In this document: in pieces, positions 45,172 through 53,003 of the stretch
Layout: each line of letters opens with the position of its first letter
How positions within the stretch are numbered: the first letter of the stretch is position 1
NCBI RefSeq assembly: GCF_008630495.1
Contig: NZ_VWOJ01000001.1
Coordinates: 620,001 to 684,000, forward strand
Direction of reading: 5' to 3'
DNA: 64,000 nucleotides
Source: Alkalicaulis satelles
GTDB taxonomy: Bacteria; Pseudomonadota; Alphaproteobacteria; Caulobacterales; Maricaulaceae
Program-made: the position numbers and the translations under genes
Notes under the pieces: generated by a model
Databases searched by the model: none
What the model saw: only the letters and a program-made list of their open reading frames with translations
What the model was told of the DNA's origin: nothing

Positions 45172-46011
45172 ATGACCGGCCCTGCTGAAACGTGCGTCCA
45201 AAGGGACGCAGGCCCTGCCAGCACCGCCCAAGACTACGGGGATGACCCGACCGCATTGCGCGAATCGGGACTATACCGCCAGGAATACGTCAAAAGCTTT
45301 GTGGAGAAGTGGGACGAGCTGATCGACTGGGACGCCCGCGCCGAGAGCGAGGGTCAGTTCTTCATCGACATGCTGCGCGCGCGCGGCAAGACCGATGTGC
45401 TCGACGTCGCCACCGGCACCGGCTTCCACTCCGTCCAGCTGCTCAAGGCCGGTTTTCAGGTCACCAGCGTGGACGGATCCGCCGAAATGCTGGGCAAGGC
45501 CTTCGAGAACGCCCGCCAGCGCGGGCTGGTCCTGCACACGGCGCTGGCCGACTGGCGCGCGCTGAACCGGGATATTCACGGGCGCTATGACGCCGTGATC
45601 TGCCTGGGCAATTCCTTCACCCATCTGCACGATGAAGCCGACCGGCGCCGGGCGCTGGCCGAATTCTACGCCGCGCTGAAACATGACGGCATTCTGATCA
45701 TGGACCAGCGCAATTACGACGCCATTCTGGATGTGGGCTTCGACAGCCAGCACAAATATTATTATTGCGGCGACCAGGTCACGGCGGCGCCCGAATATGT
45801 CGACGAGACGCTGGCGCGCTTCCGCTATGAATTCCCGGACAACTCGGTCTACCACCTCAACATGTTCCCGCTGCGCAAGAACTATGTGCGCAATCTGATG
45901 ACCCAGACCGGGTTTCAGAAAGTGCGCACCTATGGCGATTTCCAGGACACCTATAACGACCACGATCCCGACTTCTTCATCCATGTGGCGGAGAAGACCT
46001 ATGGCGGGTGA
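45172..46011 (+). CDS. Glycine/sarcosine N-methyltransferase
   Basis: 279 residues from the ATG at 45172 (GAGGAG seven bases upstream; a further ATG at 45154 is possible). SAM-binding motif I is [15 protein letters not shown], with [11 protein letters not shown]. It matches the GSMT family of Ectothiorhodospira and Aphanothece, which converts glycine to sarcosine and dimethylglycine. Signs: length, the [13 protein letters not shown] segment and [20 protein letters not shown]. It overlaps the next methyltransferase gene by 11 bp. The pair makes glycine betaine, an osmoprotectant, from glycine. Confidence 0.85.
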   Translation: MTGPAETCVQRDAGPASTAQDYGDDPTALRESGLYRQEYVKSFVEKWDELIDWDARAESEGQFFIDMLRARGKTDVLDVATGTGFHSVQLLKAGFQVTSVDGSAEMLGKAFENARQRGLVLHTALADWRALNRDIHGRYDAVICLGNSFTHLHDEADRRRALAEFYAALKHDGILIMDQRNYDAILDVGFDSQHKYYYCGDQVTAAPEYVDETLARFRYEFPDNSVYHLNMFPLRKNYVRNLMTQTGFQKVRTYGDFQDTYNDHDPDFFIHVAEKTYGG

Positions 46012-46852
46012 AGCCCGGGCCGCCGCCAAAGCCGTTGAAACGGCCGAGGCTTATTATGACAGCCATGACGCCGACAGCTTCTACGCCATTATCTGGGGCG
46101 GCGAGGATATTCATGTCGGGCTGTACGAGCATCCCGATGAGCCGATCGCCACAGCCAGCCGCCGGACCGTGGCGCACATGGCCTCGCGCCTGTCCGGCCT
46201 CACGCCTGGCGCGCGGGTGCTCGATCTGGGCGCAGGCTATGGCGGGGCGGCGCGCTATCTGGCCCGCGAACACGGTGCGCAGGTGACCTGCCTGAACCTG
46301 TCGGAGGTGGAGAACGCCCGCAACCGCACGCTCACGCGCGAGCAGGGGCTTGAGGACCGCATCACCGTAGATCACGGCGCGTTCGAAGACCTCGCCTATC
46401 CGGACGCCAGCTTCGACATCGTCTGGTCCCAGGACGCCTTTTTGCATTCGGCTGACCGCAAGCGCGTGCTGGCGGGCGCAGCGCGGGTGGTCAGGCCCGG
46501 CGGAGAGCTCATCTTCACCGATCCCATGCAGGCCGACACGGTCGCCGATCCGGCGGCGCTGAAGCCCGTCTATGAGCGCATCCACCTGTCGAGCCTGGGC
46601 TCATTCGCCTTCTACCGCGCCCAGCTGCAAGCGCTGGGGCTGGAGGATGCAGGCAGCCAGGACATGACCGGCCAGTTGCGCAATCACTATGCGCGCGTGC
46701 GCGCCGAGCTTCTGGACCGCCGCGATGCGCTGAAGGGCGAGGTGTCGGACGCCTATGTGGCGCGCATGCTCGAAGGGCTGGCCCACTGGGTCAACGCCGC
46801 CGACCAGGGCCTGCTGGCCTGGGGCGTCATCCATTACCGCAAAACCCGCTAG
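46001..46852 (+). CDS. Sarcosine/dimethylglycine N-methyltransferase
   Basis: 283 residues. Motif I VLDLGAGYGGAARYLA, with NLSEVENARNR and WSQDAFLHSADR, as in the SDMT half of the methylation pathway. It completes dimethylglycine to betaine. Its ATG lies within the end of the first gene, an 11-bp overlap, so the two are translated together. In some halophiles the two domains are fused in one protein; here they are separate. The two proteins are not alike outside the SAM fold. Confidence 0.85.
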   Translation: MAGEARAAAKAVETAEAYYDSHDADSFYAIIWGGEDIHVGLYEHPDEPIATASRRTVAHMASRLSGLTPGARVLDLGAGYGGAARYLAREHGAQVTCLNLSEVENARNRTLTREQGLEDRITVDHGAFEDLAYPDASFDIVWSQDAFLHSADRKRVLAGAARVVRPGGELIFTDPMQADTVADPAALKPVYERIHLSSLGSFAFYRAQLQALGLEDAGSQDMTGQLRNHYARVRAELLDRRDALKGEVSDAYVARMLEGLAHWVNAADQGLLAWGVIHYRKTR

Positions 46853-46861
46853 CCTCAGGCG

Positions 46862-47785
46862 TCAGCCCATCTTGATTCCGAAATGCGCCGCGGCGTGGCC
46901 GAGGAATTTCAGGGTCTGGCGTCCGCCTTCCTCATATTCCTCCTGGCCGGCCGGATCGGTGATGCGCGCCAGCGCGGCGGCCACGTGCTCGCCGGTCTGC
47001 TGCTCGGGCGGCAGGTAGACGCCCGGCGTCTCGTAGATTTTCGCCGCGGCATACCCGCCCGCGCCGGCGGCCAGGATGGTGCGCTCGGGCGCGTCCTCGC
47101 CCACCAGCGCGATCAGCCCGGCCGTGACGCTTTCGGGCGTCATCAGCTGGCCGGCCTCGGGCGGGATCAGGCCTTCGGTCATGCGGGTATAGGCGGTGGG
47201 CGACAAGGTGTTGACGCGGATATTGTATTTGCGCCCTTCCAGGTGGAGCACGTTCATCAGCCCCACCAGCGCCATCTTGGCCGCGCCATAATTGGACTGG
47301 CCGAAATTGCCGTAAATCCCTGAGGACGAGCTGGTCATGACGATGCGGCCGTAACCGGCCTCCTTCATGCCCTCCCAGACCGCCTTGGTGCAGGTGACCG
47401 AGCCCATCAGATGGACCTCCACCACCGTGCGGAAATCCTCCAGCGACATCTTGGAGAAGCTCTTGTCGCGCAAGATGCCGGCATTATTGATCAGGATGTC
47501 GATCTTGCCCCAGCGCTGGCGCGCCGTCTCGACCATGTCGGCGACATCTTCAGGGCTGGTGACATTGGCGCCATGCGCCATCGCCTCGCCGCCGGCTGCG
47601 ATGATCTCGTCGGCCACCGCCTGGGCCGCGCTGATCGATCCGCCCGTGCCATCCACCGCGCCGCCCAGATCATTGACCACGACTTTCGCGCCGCGCCGCG
47701 CCAGCTCCAGCGCATGGCTGCGGCCCAGCCCGGCGCCCGCGCCGGTCACAATGGCCACCTGGCCGTCAAAGCGGATTGGCTTCAT
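46862..47785 (-). CDS. Short-chain dehydrogenase, MFE-2/hydroxysteroid-like
   Basis: 307 residues from ATG 47785 (GGAGGCAAG upstream). NAD(P) motif TGAGAGLGRSHALE, NNAGILRD, active site Ser and Tyr-x3-Lys in SSSGIYGNFGQSNYGAAKMAL. The C-terminal extension beyond the SDR core (to 307) is that of the dehydrogenase half of peroxisomal multifunctional enzyme 2, so a 3-hydroxyacyl-CoA substrate is likely. Isolated, convergent to the SDMT gene. Confidence 0.85.
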   Translation of the reverse strand: MKPIRFDGQVAIVTGAGAGLGRSHALELARRGAKVVVNDLGGAVDGTGGSISAAQAVADEIIAAGGEAMAHGANVTSPEDVADMVETARQRWGKIDILINNAGILRDKSFSKMSLEDFRTVVEVHLMGSVTCTKAVWEGMKEAGYGRIVMTSSSSGIYGNFGQSNYGAAKMALVGLMNVLHLEGRKYNIRVNTLSPTAYTRMTEGLIPPEAGQLMTPESVTAGLIALVGEDAPERTILAAGAGGYAAAKIYETPGVYLPPEQQTGEHVAAALARITDPAGQEEYEEGGRQTLKFLGHAAAHFGIKMG

Positions 47786-47887
47786 GGGATCTTGCCTCCT
47801 GATCTGCATCAGGCGGCATGCGACCCGGTTTTGGGGTCAAAAGCAATGACCCGGAGCGGCTGGGCCAATCCCGGCCGGCATCCGAGC

Positions 47888-48418
47888 TCAGATCAGGAAA
47901 GCAGGCTGGGCCACCGTGTCGAACTGATGGCGCGCGACAAAGGCGCGCACCGACATCACAACCAGGCGGCTCAGCGCCTCGCGGTCGCTCAGCACGGAGG
48001 CGTTGCAGGCCAGGGTCTGGTCCGGGCACGGCGCCGCGCCCACATGGCTGCGCCAGTCCATTATGGCCTCATCCACATCCGCCCCGCCCGATATCAGAGC
48101 CGCAACGCACACGCTGGCCGGCAGGCCGGTGGCGGCGCGCAGATCCAGCGCGGCCTGAAGACGCAGCACATCAGCCAGCAGCCACAGCCGCATCCGTCCG
48201 CCCTGGGCGCGTACGCCATGAAGCGCGCGGATCAGTCCCTGACGTTGCAAATGGCGCAAAACGCTGGTGGTCACAGGATGGGAGACTGCGGTGCTCAGCA
48301 CCTCATCATCGGTCAGCACGCCGCGCATGCGCCAATCATAGAGCAACAACGCCTCCAGAGCAGCAGGCTCCTTCAAGGCGAAGCGCGACCTGTCAGCGAC
48401 CATCAGCATGACCAGCAC
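47888..48418 (-). CDS. Unknown protein, possible wHTH regulator
   Basis: 176 residues. Residues about 20-75 could form a winged helix (EALLLYDWRMRGVLTDDEVL, HPVTTSVLRHLQRQGLI), the pattern of a small transcription regulator; the rest is helical. A perfect palindrome sits directly upstream of the ATG at 48418. I do not recognise the family. The start Met triplet MLVMLM is ambiguous. Call is by pattern only. Confidence 0.45.
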   Translation of the reverse strand: MLVMLMVADRSRFALKEPAALEALLLYDWRMRGVLTDDEVLSTAVSHPVTTSVLRHLQRQGLIRALHGVRAQGGRMRLWLLADVLRLQAALDLRAATGLPASVCVAALISGGADVDEAIMDWRSHVGAAPCPDQTLACNASVLSDREALSRLVVMSVRAFVARHQFDTVAQPAFLI

Positions 48419-48433
48419 CTATTGAACATGTTA

Positions 48434-48449
48434 AGTGAATTATTTCACT
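48434..48449 (-). promoter_or_regulatory. Perfect inverted repeat next to start of possible regulator
   Basis: AGTGAA-TTAT-TTCACT, 16 bp before the start of the 48418 gene. AT-rich in a GC-rich region, a likely operator, perhaps autoregulatory. Confidence 0.45.
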
Positions 48450-48711
48450 GCAGACGATCAATGGCTAGGCGCTGGGAGTTAACACCCGCCTAACGGGCGC
48501 AAATTGATTACCGCGCACGCAGGGCGCGACTGGTCAGTGGGCGGTGCAGGCGCGAAACGCCAAAAAAATGTCCTGTTGCGCCTCCAGCGTGTTCGAACAA
48601 TCGAGCTGTATGGATTTCAACCTGCGCACAGTCTGAGCTGGAATATACACGCGCATTGCCCCGCAATCGCGGCCTTGTCATGACTTGATGTCAGAGATCA
48701 GGTTTGGCAGG
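48450..48711. other. Gene-free stretch before the three-repeat protein gene
   Basis: Contains GTTCGAAC and TATACA words but no clear promoter pair or gene that I would call. The hairpin at 48712-48731 is listed separately. Confidence 0.3.
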
Positions 48712-48731
48712 CTCCCCTTCAGCAAGGGGAG
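48712..48731 (+). promoter_or_regulatory. Hairpin covering the ribosome binding site
   Basis: CTCCCCTT-CAGC-AAGGGGAG is an exact 8-bp stem with a 4-nt loop. Its right arm AAGGGGAG is the Shine-Dalgarno sequence, 6 bases before the ATG at 48738. Folding would hide the site and lower translation. Confidence 0.6.
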
Positions 48732-48737
48732 AATGCC

Positions 48738-50300
48738 ATGAAAATCCGTGTCTTCGCCGCAGGGGCCGCGTGCGCTGTTCTGGCAGCCGCCAGCGTTGGC
48801 GCCCAGGAGACAGAGCACGAAATCAGCCTGCGCTCTGGCTTCATGCCCGATCCGCTGGGGCTCACGGTGAGCGCGGGCGGATCCATGAGCGCGTCCGATC
48901 TGGTCAGCCGCACGCGCGGCGTGGGCGGGGCGCGCATGGGCGATGCGGGCGACGGCCATTGCCGGGGCAGCGTCAGCCAGGCGCCCACTGTGCGCATGGA
49001 CTATACGACGCACGGAAGAATGCCCCTTATCATCACCCATCGCGCGGACTTCGACACCACGCTGGTGGTGCGCGGGCCGGACGGGACCTGGTATTGCGAT
49101 GACGACAGCGGCGAAGGCCTGGACGCCCAGCTGGTGCTCGAAAGCCCGCGTACAGGCACGTATGAAATCTGGGCCGGCGTGTTCGGACGCAGCAATCGGG
49201 GGCGTGAATCGACGCTGTCCCTGAGCGAGCTGCGCGGCCAGATCGCCGGAAGCAACCGCCCGAGCCCGCCAAGCCGTGGCAATGGTGAGCCGGCGTCTGG
49301 CCCGGACCAGGCTGAAACGCAGATCGTCCAATTGACCGAAGGCTTTACGCCCGACCCTCATGTCATCGAAGCCGAGGCCGGCGGCTCGCGAACCGCCCGG
49401 CGCCTGACCGGCTCTGACGTGTTGGCGCGCACTGGCCAGGAGGCCCAGCGCTGCCTCACCGGACATGTGACGGACACACCCACCGTGCGGCTGGAATACG
49501 AGACCAGCGGCTTCTTCCCGCTCTTCCTGACCTTGAGCCCGGTGGGCAATCTCAACACCGCCCTGCTGGTGCGCGCGCCTGACGGGGCGTTGTTCTGCGC
49601 GCAAGGCACGTCAGATGAGCCCGGCGCCCAGCTCGTGTTTGACGATCCGCAGAGCGGCGCCTACGAGATCTGGTTCGGGCGTCGCGTGTTGTCGCAGAGC
49701 GGTCAGGCGGCCCTGGCCATCAGCGAGATCGGCGCCACGGCCGATGAAGACGACCTCGGTTCCGGCTGGCATGACCCCGACGCACAGGCGCCGGGCGATT
49801 CCTCCTCCTTCGGTGACATCATGCGCGCCCTGTCCGGCCTGTACGATGACGCGCAGGACGAATCCGCGCTGGACGCCAGCCTGCCGCCGCGCGGCGGCGC
49901 CCTGAGCGCCAGCTTCAATGATCTCGCCGCCCGGGCGCACACCATCAATACGCGCATCAACGCCACCCACGGGCTGGGTTCTGAGCTGGCCTCCGTCACT
50001 GTGGGCGAGGCCGGAGACCGGCGCTGCCGCGGCCATTCGGGCCAGGCGCCCGATCTCACTGCCGAGATCAGCGGGCGGGCGCAAGGCGATCTGGTGTTCA
50101 CCGCCGAAGGCGATTTCGACACCACCCTGGCCGTGCTCGCCCCGGACGGAACCTGGTATTGCGATGATGACAGCGGCCGGGGCACCCAGGCCGTACTGGC
50201 GATCAGCGATCCCGAACCGGGAACCTACGCGGTCTGGCTGGGCGCCTTCCTGCGCAGCCGTGACGGGGCAGACGGCGCGGTGCAGGTGAGCGTGCGCTAG
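48738..50300 (+). CDS. Secreted protein of three PPC-like repeats
   Basis: 520 residues with a signal peptide (cleaved near VGAQE, residue 22). Three repeats of about 130 residues follow: roughly 33-162, 202-341 and 385-520. Each holds a first Cys before a short T/D-P strand, then DTTLVVRGPDGTWYCDDDSG, a second Cys and TGTYEIWAGVF. This resembles the beta-sandwich PPC domains found at the ends of secreted peptidases, but here no peptidase is attached. Repeats 1 and 3 share PDGTWYCDDDSG; repeat 2 has lost the acidic cluster (PDGALFCAQG). The first two begin with GFxPDP. One Cys pair per repeat suggests disulfides. No active site is visible. Confidence 0.7.
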   Translation: MKIRVFAAGAACAVLAAASVGAQETEHEISLRSGFMPDPLGLTVSAGGSMSASDLVSRTRGVGGARMGDAGDGHCRGSVSQAPTVRMDYTTHGRMPLIITHRADFDTTLVVRGPDGTWYCDDDSGEGLDAQLVLESPRTGTYEIWAGVFGRSNRGRESTLSLSELRGQIAGSNRPSPPSRGNGEPASGPDQAETQIVQLTEGFTPDPHVIEAEAGGSRTARRLTGSDVLARTGQEAQRCLTGHVTDTPTVRLEYETSGFFPLFLTLSPVGNLNTALLVRAPDGALFCAQGTSDEPGAQLVFDDPQSGAYEIWFGRRVLSQSGQAALAISEIGATADEDDLGSGWHDPDAQAPGDSSSFGDIMRALSGLYDDAQDESALDASLPPRGGALSASFNDLAARAHTINTRINATHGLGSELASVTVGEAGDRRCRGHSGQAPDLTAEISGRAQGDLVFTAEGDFDTTLAVLAPDGTWYCDDDSGRGTQAVLAISDPEPGTYAVWLGAFLRSRDGADGAVQVSVR

Positions 50301-50346
50301 AAAAGCAGCTCTCCGCCCCGGACATGGAGCAATACAGGAAAGATCC

Positions 50347-50376
50347 GGCCCGCCCCCGCCAGGGGGCGGGCCTTTT
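50347..50376 (+). terminator. Rho-independent terminator of the three-repeat gene
   Basis: Perfect 11-bp stem (GGCCCGCCCCC/GGGGGCGGGCC, 4-nt loop) followed by TTTT, 46 bp after the stop at 50300. Confidence 0.9.
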
Positions 50377-50477
50377 CATGCTTTTGGGAGAGGCCGCTCC
50401 TGACTTGCCATCTCTATCAATCCAGATAACTATGAGGCCAGTGTTGATGCGCTCATCCATATGAAAGGGGAATTCAT

Positions 50478-50891
50478 ATGATCGCTCTAAAGTCATTGCT
50501 TGCCGCTACACTGGCCGCCATCCTGCTCCAGGAGCCCTATGGCCTTCGCATCAGCGGCGATCTGATCCTCAAAGGTTTAATCGGCAATGACGTCACGGCG
50601 CCCATCGCCGGCGCCCGCTTCGCCGAGGGCGAGTTCGGCGCGCCGCCCGCCTCTGCGCGCGCCGGCGTGGCGGTGCTCTACCTGGCTGAAGGCGCTGACC
50701 TGGCCGCGCTGCAACGCGCCCTGCAATCGCGCGACTTTTCCGGCGCCACGCTGAACTTGAGAACTCCTGACGGCGCCCGGCGCTATGAGCTGACCGGCGT
50801 CACCCTCGAAGGCCTCATCGATGGCGGCGGCCCGGCCCGCGACGCCACCGCCCGCCTCAACCTGCGCTACCAGCAAGTCCGGTCAGAGTAG
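50478..50891 (+). CDS. Hypothetical exported small protein
   Basis: 137 residues, ATG preceded by AAAGGGGAATTC. Hydrophobic N-terminus (LKSLLAATLAAILLQ) may be a signal or anchor, followed by a beta-rich body (LRISGDLILKGLIG, VAVLYLAEGADL, ATARLNLRYQQV). The final strand with alternating residues could be a barrel-type or tube-type protein (some likeness to Hcp folds, not enough to claim). Not recognised; stands alone. Confidence 0.45.
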   Translation: MIALKSLLAATLAAILLQEPYGLRISGDLILKGLIGNDVTAPIAGARFAEGEFGAPPASARAGVAVLYLAEGADLAALQRALQSRDFSGATLNLRTPDGARRYELTGVTLEGLIDGGGPARDATARLNLRYQQVRSE

Positions 50892-51121
50892 GCGGAGGGG
50901 CGGGAGCGGCCTGGCTTTCAACCGCCCCGCCGGCCCCGAGGCTTGCGGCTTCATGATTCCCAGGGGACATCTCGGGGAAACGGGTTCGGCAAGCAACGCG
51001 TGTTGCCGGCACGCGCATCTTTACTGATACTCATAAATTGCACCAGCCTGACTGCGGCTTGACCGGTGCGGAAGCTTTTTGGGGTCGATCCTGGAACACG
51101 ATTGCCGGGAACGGAATTACT

Positions 51122-51679
51122 ATGAGCGAAGACATTCAAGCGCGCGGCGCTGCTGTGCCGAAATTGCGCATCCGTGAAGCATGTGAAGCAGATATGGCGG
51201 CGGTGCGTGAGATCTACGCGCATTATGTCGAGCACAGCCTCGCCACTTTCGAGGAAGTCGCGCCTTCCATCGACGAGATGAACACGCGCCTGCTGGCCGT
51301 ACATGAGGCGGGCCTGCCCTATCTCGTCGGCCTGATCGACGGCGAAGTGCTCGGCTACGCCTATGCGACGCCATATCGCTCCCGTCCCGCATACCGTCAC
51401 ACTATCGAGAATTCCGTCTATGTCGCCGTTGATCGCCAAGGACATGGCTACGGTTCGGCGCTGCTCGAAGCGCTGATCGCGCAATGCGAGGCTGGGCCAT
51501 GGCGGCAGATGCTCGCGGTCATCGGTGACAGCGGCAATACGGCCTCAATCGCCCTGCATGGCCGGTACGGTTTCGAGCCGGCCGGAACGCTCCGATCGGT
51601 AGGATTCAAGCTGGGCCGCTGGGTCGATACTGTATTGATGCAAAGGTCATTGGGGCCGGGGGATCAGGTCGCCCCCTGA
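51122..51679 (+). CDS. GNAT acetyltransferase, phosphinothricin-type
   Basis: 185 residues. The family pattern is LRIREACEADMAAVREIYAHYV, TFEEVAPS, GYAYATPYRSRPAYRHTIENSVYV, the CoA loop QGHGYGSALLEALI and FEPAGTLRSVGFKLGRWVDTVLM. Such enzymes acetylate phosphinothricin or methionine sulfoximine. Its sequence and its upstream region are less GC-rich than neighbours, a hint of acquisition. It lies 158 bp from a tRNA gene but no attachment repeat is visible. Confidence 0.9.
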   Translation: MSEDIQARGAAVPKLRIREACEADMAAVREIYAHYVEHSLATFEEVAPSIDEMNTRLLAVHEAGLPYLVGLIDGEVLGYAYATPYRSRPAYRHTIENSVYVAVDRQGHGYGSALLEALIAQCEAGPWRQMLAVIGDSGNTASIALHGRYGFEPAGTLRSVGFKLGRWVDTVLMQRSLGPGDQVAP

Positions 51680-51837
51680 TCGATGCCCGGCCGCGCCCCT
51701 GCAGACCATCCCGGGGCCGCCCGTTTACGCCTGACGGGATGTCCTCAAGATACACTAGGACGCGCGCAGGCGAAACAGCCTGGCAACGCATAAGCCGCCC
51801 GCTGCAAACCGGTCCTGTCTGATTTCATTAAAGAAAA

Positions 51838-51914
51838 TGGCGCGCCCGAAAGGATTCGAACCTCTGACCCCCAGATTCGTAGTCTGGTGCTCTATCCAGC
51901 TGAGCTACGGGCGC
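51838..51914 (-). tRNA. tRNA-Arg(ACG)
   Basis: 77 nt including an encoded CCA. Acceptor arm GCGCCCG pairs with CGGGCGC, D arm GCTC/GAGC, anticodon loop CTACGAA (ACG), T arm with GGTTCGAATCC. The ACG wobble base would be changed to inosine by TadA. Confidence 0.97.
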
Positions 51915-51952
51915 CTGTCCGCTGCGGGGCGGGGCCCCGTGCGAGAGGGCGG

Positions 51953-51981
51953 AAACTAGCGGCGGGCGCGGGGAATGGCAA
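51953..51981 (-). promoter_or_regulatory. tRNA-Arg promoter
   Basis: TTGCCA and TAGTTT are separated by 17 bp on the minus strand, with a GC-rich discriminator after the -10. The distance gives a leader of about 32 nt before the tRNA. Confidence 0.6.
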
Positions 51982-52010
51982 GCGCCCGGCGCCGGGCTGT
52001 TGCAGCGCGC

Positions 52011-53003
52011 TCAGCCCTGCCCGGACGCAGCGTGCACGCCGCGGGCGATCGCGCGGGCCAGGCAGTCGGCGGCGATGGCGCCCAGGCGCGTGAGCGCAGC
52101 GGGCGCCGGCTCTGGCAGGGCGATGCGGCCGGTGGAGAGGGCAAACACCACATCGCCATCAAAGGGCGCATGGGCGGGACGGACGGCGCGCGCCAGCCCG
52201 TCCTGGGCCATCACGGCCATGCGCCGGGCCTGGTCCTTGGTGAGGCGGGCGTCGGTGGCCACCACGCACAGCGTGGTGTTGGCCAATGGGCGGCCATCCA
52301 TCTTGGCCGCGCCCCAGTCTTCGGCGCTGATCGTCCTGGTCACATCCGGGCGCGCGCCGCCGAACTCGCCGGCGATCTCGAACGGCCAGGCCCAGTAGGC
52401 GTCGCAGCCGGGCATGCGCACCGAGCCGAAACTGTTCACGCAGGCGAGCGCGCCAAGCGTGAAACCGTCCTGGGTGACATAGCTGGCGCTGCCCGTGCCG
52501 CCCGGCAGAGCGCCTGCGCGCGCGCCATAACCCGCGCCGGCCCGGCCCAGACGCACGGGCGCGCGGGCTTCAGCGTCCTTCAAGGCGGCCAGGCCCAGCG
52601 CACGATAGGGCGGGGTCTCGCCCCAGGCCTTGTCGCCGCCATTGGCCAGATCATAAAGGATGGCGCCGGGCACGATCGGGCTCTTGGGCACGCCGGGCAG
52701 GTCCATAAGACCATAGCCGCGCCCGCGCGCGCCCAGCCCGGCGCACACGCCGTCGCCAGCCGCAAGCCCATAGACCGAGCCGCCTGACAGGGCGATGGCG
52801 TCCACATGCTCCACCAGCGCGCCCGGTCCCAGAAGATCGCTCTCGCGCGTGCCCGGACCGCCGCCGCGCACATCCACCGCGCCGATGGCGGGCGCTTCAC
52901 ACAGCACCACCGTCACGCCGGTTTGCACGCGCTGATCCTCGGCCTGACCGGCGCTTAATCCGGCCACGTCTGTGAGATCATTGCGCGGACCCGGCCCGGC
53001 CAT
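52011..53003 (-). CDS. P1 family peptidase (DmpA/L-aminopeptidase type)
   Basis: 330 residues, DmpA fold. The chain self-cleaves before an N-terminal nucleophile: here the junction reads LANTTLCVVAT, so Thr is the candidate nucleophile. GGGPGTRESDLL, SGGSVYGLAAGDGV and the GGTGSASYV segment are typical. Members cleave N-terminal residues from small peptides. It abuts the AbgT gene directly (stop next to start), so the two are one transcript; it probably hydrolyses the imported dipeptide-like substrate. Confidence 0.9.
   Translation of the reverse strand: MAGPGPRNDLTDVAGLSAGQAEDQRVQTGVTVVLCEAPAIGAVDVRGGGPGTRESDLLGPGALVEHVDAIALSGGSVYGLAAGDGVCAGLGARGRGYGLMDLPGVPKSPIVPGAILYDLANGGDKAWGETPPYRALGLAALKDAEARAPVRLGRAGAGYGARAGALPGGTGSASYVTQDGFTLGALACVNSFGSVRMPGCDAYWAWPFEIAGEFGGARPDVTRTISAEDWGAAKMDGRPLANTTLCVVATDARLTKDQARRMAVMAQDGLARAVRPAHAPFDGDVVFALSTGRIALPEPAPAALTRLGAIAADCLARAIARGVHAASGQG

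Noticed and set aside
51680-51837. Attachment site near the tRNA-Arg gene
   Set aside because: No direct copy of the tRNA 3' end was found in the surrounding bases and no integrase gene is present.
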